8,314 bases of DNA from Bacteroidales bacterium (GCA_030626465.1 DAOUOU010000122.1:1-8314); one strand, 5' to 3'. Numbered from the stretch's first letter, positions 1 to 6,921 are shown. A program made the numbers and translations. The notes: generated from the sequence alone by a model not told the origin.

Positions 1-144
1 AAGACGTAAAGCTACCGGAGTATTGGTTAATACAAAGTCAGCGCCTTCTTCGTACGCACGTTCCGCTATCTTCCAGGCAATTGACATTTCATTAAGGGCT
101 CCAAAAATGATCCCCTTTTTTCCAGTTAATAAATTGTATGCCAT
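1..144 (-). CDS. fabI: Enoyl-[acyl-carrier-protein] reductase FabI, N-terminal part (cut by window edge)
   Basis: Only the first 48 codons are present; the gene continues beyond position 1. The peptide begins MAYNLLTGKKGIIFGALNEM and continues SIAWKIAERAYEEGA. This is the first beta-alpha unit of the divergent short-chain dehydrogenase fold, with the glycine-rich NADH-binding turn and the SIAWKIA helix typical of FabI (E. coli has SIAYGIA at the same place). By family, FabI reduces trans-2-enoyl-ACP to acyl-ACP with NADH, the last step of each round of fatty acid elongation in the cytoplasm. The start ATG (144-142) fits the family N-terminus. It lies about 27 nt downstream of a TATCTTTG -7 box at 171-178, so the gene probably has its own promoter rather than relying on recN read-through. 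The catalytic Tyr/Lys region is outside the window. An FabL- or FabV-type enzyme is unlikely from this motif pattern. Confidence 0.88.
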   Translation of the reverse strand, partial: MAYNLLTGKKGIIFGALNEMSIAWKIAERAYEEGADFVLTNTPVALRL

Positions 145-170
145 GATTAAATTTGTTTTTTAGCAGGGTG

Positions 171-178
171 CAAAGATA
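171..178 (-). promoter_or_regulatory. Candidate Bacteroidota -7 promoter element for fabI
   Basis: On the minus strand the sequence is TATCTTTG, an exact match to the Bacteroidota -7 consensus TAnnTTTG. It sits 27 nt upstream of the fabI start. No TTTG/TTG -33 partner is found 17-23 nt further upstream, where the sequence is A/T-rich. The call therefore rests on the -7 box and its position only. Confidence 0.4.
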
Positions 179-193
179 CTTCAACATATAAAA

Positions 194-213
194 AGTAAAA
201 ATCTATTTAGATT
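194..213 (-). terminator. Weak candidate intrinsic terminator after recN
   Basis: An AT-only inverted repeat (AATCTA at 200-205, TAGATT at 208-213) lies about 40 nt past the recN stop. Read on the minus strand, the second arm runs into a T-rich tract (TTTTTACTTTTT). The stem has only one G-C pair and a loop of 2-4 nt, so it would be a weak terminator. It also overlaps the expected -33 region of the fabI promoter. Confidence 0.25.
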
Positions 214-250
214 AATTTTAAATTACTAAAAGGGAATGCAAGATTCAGAA

Positions 251-1906
251 TTATTGCTGACCGAGAAGAACTTTAGCATTCTCAATAGCAGCTTCGCTTA
301 CAGAATCGCCACTAAGCATTTTGGCAATCTCATTCAACCGTCCCGTGTGATCAAGTTGTTTAATGTTCGTTTTAGTGGTACCATCGACAGCAGCCTTGTA
401 TACAAGATAATGGTGATCTCCTTTACTGGCTACCTGTGGCAGATGGGTAATGTTAATGACCTGCATATTGGATGACATGTGCTTGATCAGGTTGCCCACC
501 TTATCTGCAATCTCTCCTGACACACCGCTATCGATCTCATCAAAAATAATGGTAGGCAGTCCAAATGAATTGGAAATAAGATACTTGATAGCCAACATCA
601 GCCGTGAGAGCTCCCCGCCCGATGCAACCCTGGCAATGCTCTGAACCGGGATATTCGTGTTTGCAGAGAACAGAAACTGAATTTTATCGATACCATCCTC
701 ACCGGGATCTGTTATTTCATGATGAATTGTGAATTGTACATTCTTCATACCAAGATCGTGAAGAAGAGATAACACCTTGTCTTCAAATTCACTAAAAATC
801 TTTTTTCTTTTGCCGGACAACTCCTCTGCTATATCATTGACTTTCATCTCAGCATTTGCCAGTTCCCCGGAAAGTTTTTCCAGCTCATAATCTCCCGATG
901 CATTTTTCTGTAGCTTATCATCAAGGGTATTGCGAATATCGATGAGGTTTTGTATGGTATTTACCTTGTGTTTTCTGAGAAGAGTATACAGCAGGTCAAT
1001 GCGAACATGTAACTGCTCCATTCGCTCAGGATCAAATTCCATCCTTTCAAATTGCGATGATACTTCGTCTGCTATATCTTTAATCTCTACATAGAGATTC
1101 TGAATTCTTTCTTCTGTTTCTTTTGCGCCTGAATAATGATCTCCGATTCTGGACAGTTGGTCTTTCATGAGTTTTAAATTTCGAATCACTCCCATTTCCT
1201 CATTTTCAAGAAGCTGTGCAGTCTCTTCAAGAGCTGATTTTATTTCCTCGGCATGACTGACAATTTTGTATTCTTCTTCAAGCTCAATCAATTCATTTTC
1301 TTTAAGATTTGCCTCGCGTAATTCGTTGAATTGATGAGAAATGTAGTCAAGATTTTCCTGATCTGACTGGTAAGAATTGCGGGCTTTGTAATACGACTGC
1401 TTTAAATTCTGATACTCCTGGAAGGCAGATTTATAATTAGACAGGATGTAAAGAGATTGCGTATAGGAATCAATAATCCAGCAAATGTATCTCTCGTTAT
1501 TCAGCAATAGATTCTGATGTTGCGAATGAACATCCACAAGCGATAATGCCAGCTCCTGCAATAAAATAAGGTTAACAGGAGTATCGTTTATAAATGCCCT
1601 GGATTTGCCAGAATTTGAAATCTCCCTTCTTATCAGGGTTTCTTCTGAATAATCCAGCTCGTTATCAGCGAAGAAAGCCTCCAGTTTATACCCGTTAATC
1701 TGAAAAGCACCTTCGACAATACATTTCCGGCTCTTATCTTTTAAAACGGAAGTGTCAGCCCGTTTACCCAGCAACAGTCCCAATGCTCCGAGAAGAATTG
1801 TTTTTCCTGCACCTGTTTCACCTGTTATTATAGACAAACCTTCCTGAAACTCCATTTCAAGCTTATCTATCAGGGCATAATTATCAATAAAAATTGATTT
1901 TAGCAT
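251..1906 (-). CDS. recN: DNA repair protein RecN (SMC-like ATPase)
   Basis: The 551-residue product has the full length normal for RecN. It has a split ABC-type ATPase head: Walker A GETGAGKT at residues 29-36, the ABC signature SGGELSR at 429-435, Walker B TIIFDEID with D456/E457, and the D-loop/switch stretch SGVSGEIA followed by THLPQVAS. Between the two halves, about residues 150-370, is a charged coiled-coil-rich segment rich in Glu, Lys, Leu and Gln. The DVHSQHQN motif near residue 125 is the RecN-type Q-loop area. By family, RecN is a cohesin-like ATPase recruited to double-strand breaks, where it helps RecA-dependent recombination. The start ATG precedes the LKSIFIDNYALID beta strand expected at the N-terminus. 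It is last in the bamD-rpoZ-coaBC-DUF4835 run, 99 nt after the previous gene, with a possible promoter of its own at 1926-1933. No LexA-like operator was recognised. Confidence 0.96.
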   Translation of the reverse strand: MLKSIFIDNYALIDKLEMEFQEGLSIITGETGAGKTILLGALGLLLGKRADTSVLKDKSRKCIVEGAFQINGYKLEAFFADNELDYSEETLIRREISNSGKSRAFINDTPVNLILLQELALSLVDVHSQHQNLLLNNERYICWIIDSYTQSLYILSNYKSAFQEYQNLKQSYYKARNSYQSDQENLDYISHQFNELREANLKENELIELEEEYKIVSHAEEIKSALEETAQLLENEEMGVIRNLKLMKDQLSRIGDHYSGAKETEERIQNLYVEIKDIADEVSSQFERMEFDPERMEQLHVRIDLLYTLLRKHKVNTIQNLIDIRNTLDDKLQKNASGDYELEKLSGELANAEMKVNDIAEELSGKRKKIFSEFEDKVLSLLHDLGMKNVQFTIHHEITDPGEDGIDKIQFLFSANTNIPVQSIARVASGGELSRLMLAIKYLISNSFGLPTIIFDEIDSGVSGEIADKVGNLIKHMSSNMQVINITHLPQVASKGDHHYLVYKAAVDGTTKTNIKQLDHTGRLNEIAKMLSGDSVSEAAIENAKVLLGQQ

Positions 1907-1925
1907 CTGTCTGGGATTATCCGAA

Positions 1926-1933
1926 CAAAACTA
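1926..1933 (-). promoter_or_regulatory. Candidate -7 promoter element for recN
   Basis: The minus strand reads TAGTTTTG, matching TAnnTTTG, in the 99-nt gap ahead of recN. It would give a leader of only about 10-15 nt. There is no clear TTTG/TTG element 17-23 nt upstream. The gap is much longer than those between the other operon members, which is the other reason to suspect an internal promoter. Confidence 0.3.
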
Positions 1934-2005
1934 TGGATTTCTGTTTAGCTGATACCTTAATGCCGGAAAAAATCTTTGAACATCTTATCAAACAAGGATG
2001 GTTTA

Positions 2006-2914
2006 TTACTTCAGAGCCTCGTATCTTGAGAGATTTGCAGGGTCTGCCTTTACCATGATATTGTAGATCCGGTTCTTGTCTGCCTGAGATGCTTCGGAAA
2101 AGATCTGTATGATCTCATCAGATTTTGATTCAATAATAACCTGGAAGTAATGCATGAAGGGGTCTGGTTTTGAATTGTAAAACTTTTCCAGATCAAAAAC
2201 AGACTCTTTGATTACCATCCGGCCACCTTCTATCGACTTATCAAGCATATCCAGGCCCAGCCTGTGGTACTGGTAAGTGAAATTACGCAACAAAGCATAA
2301 TCCTGATCAAGAATATTGCTTATTAACCAATACCTGTTCTTTCTTCCCGGACTATCCTGAGATCTCCAGCCTTTTCTGCCAGACGACTGGGCATTGTTGA
2401 CAATCCTTTCTGCCTTATTAAAATAAGGTATGCCTCCTTCGTTCGAAAAAGAATCATAGTCGATACCTATGATAATGTATGCATAATAAGCTAATACCGA
2501 TGCTAAATTGGTGAGGTAGGTGGTTTCGGAAAATTCAAGAGGATCGTATTCGGTATATTTGAATTCTACATCATTGTCAACATAATTCAACATAACGGAA
2601 TTGTAAGAAGATGCATAAACAGGCCTGCGAGACTGTACATTTAAAGTGGCTTTAAAAGAGCCTGTACTCACCTCATCAGTGATATTAAACAACAGGTTGC
2701 ATTCGATACGCTCATTTACCTCAAAAATATTATTCGTCCATGAGGTATTGTTCATAAAGTCAATAATAGCAGTCTGAAGGGTTGTAAATATTTGTTTGTT
2801 CGTACCCTGAATTTGTGAGGTGTTGACTGTAACATTGCAATTCAGCTCCTGCGAATAAACTTTACTGATTACCAGACATAAAAGAAAAATGAAAGAATAC
2901 CTGAAGTAATTCAT
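2006..2914 (-). CDS. DUF4835 family secreted protein (PorD-like, type IX secretion associated)
   Basis: The 302-residue product begins MNYFRYSFIFLLCLVISKVY, a basic-then-hydrophobic type I signal peptide with probable cleavage at S21/Q22 (VYS-QEL). The mature N-terminus QELNCNVTVNTSQIQGTNKQ is the hallmark start of the DUF4835 family in Bacteroidota. No lipobox Cys follows the signal, so a periplasmic or outer-membrane-associated soluble protein is expected. Some databases, as I recall them, name this family PorD and link it to the type IX secretion system; the molecular role is not established. An in-frame ATG at 2959 would lengthen the protein by 15 residues. It would also overlap coaBC by 41 nt and put a charged stretch before the signal peptide, so the ATG at 2914, 4 nt after the coaBC stop, is preferred. 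The position between coaBC and recN is a conserved arrangement in this phylum. Confidence 0.85.
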   Translation of the reverse strand: MNYFRYSFIFLLCLVISKVYSQELNCNVTVNTSQIQGTNKQIFTTLQTAIIDFMNNTSWTNNIFEVNERIECNLLFNITDEVSTGSFKATLNVQSRRPVYASSYNSVMLNYVDNDVEFKYTEYDPLEFSETTYLTNLASVLAYYAYIIIGIDYDSFSNEGGIPYFNKAERIVNNAQSSGRKGWRSQDSPGRKNRYWLISNILDQDYALLRNFTYQYHRLGLDMLDKSIEGGRMVIKESVFDLEKFYNSKPDPFMHYFQVIIESKSDEIIQIFSEASQADKNRIYNIMVKADPANLSRYEALK

Positions 2915-2918
2915 TGTG

Positions 2919-4139
2919 TCAAATTTTTTCTTCCACAAGCTTGAGAATATCGGAAGCAACTTCGCTCTTAGATTTTAACCCGAATTTATGAATTTTATTG
3001 TCCTTGTCAATCAGAGTAATTTTGTTGGTATCGTAACCAAAGCCTGCTCCTTCATCATTCAAAGAGTTAAGTACGATTATATCAAATTTTTTCTTCCTCA
3101 GTTTCTCCTTTGCATTCTCTATCTCGTTTTCTGTTTCAAGAGCAAAGCCAACAATAAACTGGTTCTGTTTCTTCACCCTGGCAAGTTGCGAGGCAATATC
3201 AACTGTTTTCACAAGTCTGATCTCCATTTCTTCAGACCTGCTCTTTATTTTATCAGGTGCAATCTCTGAAGGCTTATAATCGGCAACAGCTGCCGAAAAC
3301 AAAGCTATGTCAGAATTTTTAAAAACCTCATTACAGCGTGCAAACATCTGAGCGGATGTGTTTACCTTATCATAATGCTGAATTATGGGAGAAGGTGTCA
3401 GCTTAGTCGGCCCGCTGATCAGGAACACTTCAGCACCTGCATTAGCAAAGGCCTCGGCCAAAGCAAATCCCATTTTACCGCTTGAATAATTGCTGATAAA
3501 ACGTACCGGATCGATTGGCTCGTGTGTAGGACCGGCAGTCACAAGCACTTTTTTGCCTGCCAGCTTATTTATACCGTTTTTTTTTTCGACCGCTTTTTTC
3601 TTAAAATAGCTACCCAACATCCTGACAATTTTCTCCGGTTCCTCCATTCGCCCTTTTCCTTCCAGTCCGCTTGCAAGTTCACCTACAGCCGGTTCTATTA
3701 TTACATCACCTCTATCAGCCAGACAATGAATATTATCTTTCGTTGTAACATGGTTAAACATGTCTATATCCATCGCAGGCGCCACAAATACCTTACATTT
3801 AGCAGACAGGTAGGTTGTCAGTAATAAATTATCTGCTATTCCGTGAGCCATTTTACCAATGGTATTTGCCGTAGCCGGAGCAATAACATAAGCATCAGCC
3901 CATGTACCAAGGTTAACATGATTGTTCCAATCGCCATTTTCGGGATTAAAAAATTCGATAAGCACCGGGTTCTTAGCCAGGGTAGCAAGTGTAAGGGGAG
4001 TAATAAATTCTTTTGCTGTCTGAGTCATTACTACTTTAACTTCCACACCCTCTTTCACCAACAGCCGGATAAGAAAAGCAGTCTTGTAGGCTGCAATGCT
4101 TCCGGTCACACCGATTAATATTTTTTTCCCTTTAAGCAT
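2919..4139 (-). CDS. coaBC: Bifunctional phosphopantothenoylcysteine decarboxylase / phosphopantothenate-cysteine ligase
   Basis: The 406-residue protein has both CoaBC domains. The N-terminal CoaC flavoprotein domain (about 1-180) has GVTGSIAAYK at 10-19, the catalytic His74 in NNHVNLGTWAD, PAMD at 121-124 and the substrate clamp at 153-165. The C-terminal CoaB domain (about 192-400) has KKVLVTAGPTHEPIDPVR at 196-213, SNYSSGKMG at 216-224 with Asn217, FSAAVADYKP at 281-290 and the KIK lysines at 297-299. CoaB joins cysteine to 4'-phosphopantothenate using CTP. CoaC then decarboxylates the product to 4'-phosphopantetheine for coenzyme A synthesis. Compared with E. coli Dfp, the PAMN Asn is Asp124 and the clamp Cys158 is Ser157. 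I believe both are usual in Bacteroidota homologues. The linker (about 181-191) is encoded by an A10 run at 3577-3586. The gene starts 15 nt after rpoZ and ends 4 nt before the DUF4835 gene, indicating co-transcription. Confidence 0.96.
   Translation of the reverse strand: MLKGKKILIGVTGSIAAYKTAFLIRLLVKEGVEVKVVMTQTAKEFITPLTLATLAKNPVLIEFFNPENGDWNNHVNLGTWADAYVIAPATANTIGKMAHGIADNLLLTTYLSAKCKVFVAPAMDIDMFNHVTTKDNIHCLADRGDVIIEPAVGELASGLEGKGRMEEPEKIVRMLGSYFKKKAVEKKNGINKLAGKKVLVTAGPTHEPIDPVRFISNYSSGKMGFALAEAFANAGAEVFLISGPTKLTPSPIIQHYDKVNTSAQMFARCNEVFKNSDIALFSAAVADYKPSEIAPDKIKSRSEEMEIRLVKTVDIASQLARVKKQNQFIVGFALETENEIENAKEKLRKKKFDIIVLNSLNDEGAGFGYDTNKITLIDKDNKIHKFGLKSKSEVASDILKLVEEKI
3577..3586 (-). other. 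A10 homopolymer (potential slippage site) in the coaBC interdomain linker
   Basis: The coding strand has ten consecutive A residues preceded by G and followed by CGGTATAAATAAG, covering codons E185-K186-K187-N188. Adding one A gives E-K-K-K-R-Y-K-stop; losing one A gives E-K-K-T-V-stop. Either slip would therefore end translation just after the CoaC domain. The tract is seen directly; use as a slippage site is inference. Confidence 0.45.
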
Positions 4140-4154
4140 GGGGATAAGGTTATA

Positions 4155-4469
4155 TTATTCAGCCTCCCGCACGTATATCATATCGCTCTCAAATTCGTCA
4201 AGAGCTATCAGGGATGCCTTAGGCATGCGTTCGTAGAAACGGGAAATTTCTATCTGTTCTCTGTTTTCAAATACTTCTTCAAGATTATCCGAATAACTGG
4301 CAAATTCTTCGAGTTTATTGTTCAGCTCCTCCTTTATCTCCATACTGATCTGGTTCGCTCTTTTCGAAGTAATTACAACCGCCTTGTAAATATTACCCAC
4401 TTTATCTTCCAAGTCCATTGTATTTCTTGTCACTGTTGTAACCGGAGCTTTTGATTTTTTATAATCCAT
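4155..4469 (-). CDS. rpoZ: DNA-directed RNA polymerase subunit omega (Rpb6/RpoZ family, Bacteroidota type)
   Basis: The 104-residue product contains GNIYKAVVITSKRANQIS at 25-42. This is the Rpb6/omega core helix, in which the family has an (Y/F)-x-(A)-x-x-(A/S)-x-RA-x-Q-(I/L) pattern. After it comes an acidic helical segment (EIKEELNNKLEEF) and a tail with FYERMPKASLIALDEF, as in other Bacteroidota omega proteins, which are longer and more divergent than the proteobacterial form. By family, omega binds the beta-prime C-terminus and supports RNA polymerase assembly. The (p)ppGpp-site MAR motif of proteobacterial omega is absent. It lies 26 nt after bamD and 15 nt before coaBC. A link between omega and coaBC genes is also known in other phyla, where rpoZ and dfp are often adjacent. 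Confidence 0.88.
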   Translation of the reverse strand: MDYKKSKAPVTTVTRNTMDLEDKVGNIYKAVVITSKRANQISMEIKEELNNKLEEFASYSDNLEEVFENREQIEISRFYERMPKASLIALDEFESDMIYVREAE

Positions 4470-4495
4470 AATCCAATTGTTTAGTTTTCTATTGA

Positions 4496-5308
4496 TTAAT
4501 CATCGGTATTCATGTCGTCGCCCAGAAAATCTGCAGCGTCACGGTAAAATCTTTTGGCCTCTTTCATAAAATTGCTTTCAGGAAATTCAGAGGCAAAAGA
4601 GTAGTATTCGTCAATTGTATCCTGAAAGCGCTCTTTTTGCTTTTTTATAATACTCTTGCTAGCAAGCATATAACTTGATTTTACGAGCATAAACATGATC
4701 TCCTCACGGTATTTCGTGTCAGGAAATTTAAAGAGGCTATTGTTTAAGGCAACGATTGACGCCTTATAGTCCTCCAGGTCAAAATAAAGCTTTGCCGACA
4801 TATAGGATTTCTCAACCAGCTTATCACGCATTTCATTCAGATACTTCTTCACTTCCTCCTTTTTTTTGCTCTCAGGATATTTTATCAGGTATAGCTGAAA
4901 AGCTTGAATTGCCTGAACAGTGTTTGTCTGGTCAAGGCTGGTCCTGGGCGACTGCATATAATAGCAATAGGCACCCATGTACTCCGCTTCTTCGACAAAG
5001 GGACTTCCCCCATAAGTGCGTGTAAAAGTGTGGAAATAATGTCCGGCCAGAATATAGTCACGCTGATAATAATAACTCATCGCCTGATAAAAATATATCG
5101 TGTCAGCCTGATTGGTCCCTCTGAAAACGGGTGATATCTGATCAAACAAAGTACCTGAACGTGTAAAGTCACCCTTGTCATAATAACGAAGAGCTTCTTT
5201 GTACTTTAATTTGTAATCATTGCTTTTCAGTATTCTTTCGTATCCGCTACAGCTAACAATAAATACTACTACGATCCCTGCAAAACAAAACTTTAGGTAA
5301 TCCCTCAT
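4496..5308 (-). CDS. bamD: Outer membrane protein assembly factor BamD (lipoprotein)
   Basis: The 270-residue protein starts with a lipoprotein signal, MRDYLKFCFAGIVVVFIVSC, where IVSC at 17-20 is the lipobox and Cys20 the predicted lipidated residue. Then come SGYERILKSNDYKLKYKEA and serial TPR-like helical pairs: KEALRYYDKGDFTRSGTLF, DTIYFYQAMSYYYQRDYILA, AIQAFQLYLIKYPESKKKEE, AKLYFDLEDYKASIVALNN, and DTIDEYYSFASEFPES. This is the BamD/YfiO architecture and length. By family it is the essential lipoprotein partner of BamA in the Bam complex, which inserts beta-barrel proteins into the outer membrane from the periplasmic side. It is the first gene of the minus-strand run and has a promoter candidate directly upstream (5328-5356) that implies a leader of about 14 nt. 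A generic TPR lipoprotein is the alternative, but the length and the adjoining rpoZ-coaBC support BamD. Confidence 0.92.
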   Translation of the reverse strand: MRDYLKFCFAGIVVVFIVSCSGYERILKSNDYKLKYKEALRYYDKGDFTRSGTLFDQISPVFRGTNQADTIYFYQAMSYYYQRDYILAGHYFHTFTRTYGGSPFVEEAEYMGAYCYYMQSPRTSLDQTNTVQAIQAFQLYLIKYPESKKKEEVKKYLNEMRDKLVEKSYMSAKLYFDLEDYKASIVALNNSLFKFPDTKYREEIMFMLVKSSYMLASKSIIKKQKERFQDTIDEYYSFASEFPESNFMKEAKRFYRDAADFLGDDMNTDD

Positions 5309-5327
5309 GCTTGTGAAAAATGTCGCG

Positions 5328-5356
5328 CAAATTTACAACAATTTATAGTAAACAAA
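5328..5356 (-). promoter_or_regulatory. Candidate Bacteroidota promoter for the bamD operon
   Basis: On the minus strand TAAATTTG (5335-5328) matches the -7 consensus TAnnTTTG. TTTG at 5356-5353, within TTTTTG, matches the -33 element with a 17-nt spacer, within the 17-23 nt range reported for this phylum. The 20 nt between the -7 box and the bamD ATG leave a leader of about 14 nt. Confidence 0.55.
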
Positions 5357-5430
5357 AATGTATTTATGTATTGTCTTTACGAATGTTTTCCTCTTTGACA
5401 TTTTTTAACATTTTTGTGCCTTTTTCACCG

Positions 5431-5451
5431 GCCAAAGAATTTGAATTTGGC
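5431..5451. repeat. Short inverted repeat in the divergent intergenic region
   Basis: GCCAAA (5431-5436) and TTTGGC (5446-5451) form a 6-bp inverted repeat with a 9-nt AT-rich spacer. It lies about 70 nt upstream of the plus-strand promoter. The form suits a dimeric regulator site, but the arms are short and chance cannot be excluded. The rest of the 272-nt divergent region, apart from the two promoters, is T-rich with nothing else recognised. Confidence 0.25.
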
Positions 5452-5521
5452 TTGATCAGAATACAATACCTAAATGAATTAGCAGAGATATAAACACATA
5501 AATCAGGTATGATATTATGCA

Positions 5522-5552
5522 TTTGCTATGATTGTAAAATAGATTACTTTTG
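5522..5552 (+). promoter_or_regulatory. Near-consensus Bacteroidota promoter for the oxoamine synthase gene
   Basis: TTTG (5522-5525) and TACTTTTG (5545-5552) match the -33 and -7 elements with a 19-nt spacer. Transcription would begin near 5557-5560. That is downstream of the in-frame ATG at 5509 and about 20-25 nt before the GTG at 5581, so this promoter decides which start codon is usable. No Shine-Dalgarno sequence is present; the leader is A/T-rich, as is usual for the phylum. Confidence 0.65.
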
Positions 5553-5580
5553 TGCTGTTTTAATCAAAAAATTAATTATC

Positions 5581-6840
5581 GTGGATATTTTTGATAAGAT
5601 TCGTAAAGACCGGGGGCCCTTTGGGAAATATCAAAAGGTTGGTCATGGTTACTTCATGTTTCCAAAACTTGAGGGCGAAATTGCCCCGCATATGAAATTC
5701 AGAGGTAAAGAAGTATTGACCTGGAGTTTAAATAATTACATAGGATTGGCCAATCATCCCGAAGTGCGTAAAACAGATGCTGAAGGCGCTAAGAAATATG
5801 GAATGGCTGCTCCAATGGGTGCAAGAATAATGTCAGGACAAACTGTTAAACATGAGGAACTGGAAAACAATCTTGCCGAATTTGTTGGTAAAGAAAATGC
5901 TTTCCTGCTCAATTACGGTTACCAGGGTATGATTTCCATTATCCAGACTTTGTGTGGCCGAAATGATGTTATAGTGTATGATTCTGAGTCGCATGCATGC
6001 ATAATGGACGGTATCTTTCTTCATAAGGCTACAGGTGGAAAAAGCTTTGTTTTCCCTCATAATGATATAGCACGATGTGAAAAAATGCTTGAGTTTGCTA
6101 CCAAGCGTGTACAAGAAACAGGGGGAGGTATATTGGTCATTACCGAAGGTGTTTTTGGAATGGCTGGTGATCTGGGTAAACTAGATGAGATTGTTGCACT
6201 GAAGAAAAAATTTAGTTTCAGGTGTCTGGTTGATGACGCACACGGATTCGGTACCATGGGTAAAACAGGTGCCGGAACCGGCGAACATTTTGGCGTACAA
6301 AATGAAATTGATCTCTACTTCTCAACCTTTGCAAAAGCCATGGCGGGTATTGGTGCATTCATTGCCGGCAAAGAAGATGTTATTGATTATCTTATGTACA
6401 ACATGCGTTCTCAGACCTTTGCAAAGTCGTTGCCAATGCCAATGGTAATTGGAGCACTCAAGCGACTTGAATTGCTTAGAACAGATCCGACATTACGCGA
6501 GAAACTCTGGAAGATAGTTCATAGATTACAAAAGGGTCTGAGAAAAAATGGGTTTAACCTTGGTGATACCGAGTCACCGGTTACCCCTGTTTTTCTCAAA
6601 GGAAACATTCCAGAAGGAACAAATATTGTAATGGATCTGAGAGAATCCTATGGTATATTCTGCTCAATCGTCGCTTATCCGGTAGTTCCGAAAGATGTGA
6701 TCATGCTGCGAATTATTCCAACAACTGCCCATACCATAGAAGATGTTGATTATACAATCAAGTGCTTTAAGGAAGTACAGGCAAAGCTCGCGGCAGGAAA
6801 ATACCAATCTGATACTGTTGGATCTCCTTTAAGTCAATAA
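5581..6840 (+). CDS. PLP-dependent alpha-oxoamine synthase family acyltransferase (KBL / AONS / SPT-like)
   Basis: The 419-residue product (GTG start) is a fold-type I PLP enzyme of the alpha-oxoamine synthase family. Visible residues include LNNYIGLANHPEV (52-64), SHACIMDG with His138 stacking on the cofactor, VDDAHGFG with Asp218 and His221, and STFAKAM with the Schiff-base Lys252. Family members condense an amino acid with an acyl-CoA or acyl-ACP, with loss of CO2. The N-terminus DIFDKIRKDRGPFG followed by GYFMFPKLEGE is a pattern I associate with a Bacteroidota-specific subgroup often annotated as 2-amino-3-ketobutyrate CoA ligase or 8-amino-7-oxononanoate synthase. Serine palmitoyltransferase (sphingolipids) and cysteate acyltransferase (sulfonolipids) are equally possible; no tdh or bio gene adjoins it. 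An in-frame ATG at 5509 adds 24 residues with no family similarity and lies upstream of the predicted transcription start, so GTG 5581 is preferred. It is monocistronic in this window. Confidence 0.85.
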   Translation: MDIFDKIRKDRGPFGKYQKVGHGYFMFPKLEGEIAPHMKFRGKEVLTWSLNNYIGLANHPEVRKTDAEGAKKYGMAAPMGARIMSGQTVKHEELENNLAEFVGKENAFLLNYGYQGMISIIQTLCGRNDVIVYDSESHACIMDGIFLHKATGGKSFVFPHNDIARCEKMLEFATKRVQETGGGILVITEGVFGMAGDLGKLDEIVALKKKFSFRCLVDDAHGFGTMGKTGAGTGEHFGVQNEIDLYFSTFAKAMAGIGAFIAGKEDVIDYLMYNMRSQTFAKSLPMPMVIGALKRLELLRTDPTLREKLWKIVHRLQKGLRKNGFNLGDTESPVTPVFLKGNIPEGTNIVMDLRESYGIFCSIVAYPVVPKDVIMLRIIPTTAHTIEDVDYTIKCFKEVQAKLAAGKYQSDTVGSPLSQ

Positions 6841-6877
6841 AGAAAAAATTGCAAAAGAAAAGAGACTGTTCAAAAAG

Positions 6878-6915
6878 CCTTTGTGCCTGCGCACCGTAAT
6901 GCTTCGGCACACAGG
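6878..6915. repeat. Inverted repeat with 10-bp arms
   Basis: CCTTTGTGCC (6878-6887) pairs with GGCACACAGG (6906-6915) with one mismatch. The 18-nt loop holds a small GCA/TGC pairing and a CTTCG motif. Confidence 0.55.
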
Positions 6916-6921
6916 TGTACA

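Noticed and set aside
2915..2959. Upstream ATG giving a 317-residue DUF4835 protein
   Set aside because: It overlaps coaBC by 41 nt and puts LPIFSSLWKKKFDT ahead of a normal signal peptide. The ATG at 2914 fits both the signal peptide and the operon spacing.
4860..4867. A8 run in bamD as a second slippage site
   Set aside because: It is shorter than the A10 tract, lies inside a TPR helix rather than between domains, and encodes an ordinary Lys-rich stretch.
5395..5400. TTGACA resembling a sigma-70 -35 box on the plus strand
   Set aside because: No TATAAT-like partner occurs at 16-18 nt, Bacteroidota use a different promoter consensus, and a much better match lies at 5522-5552.
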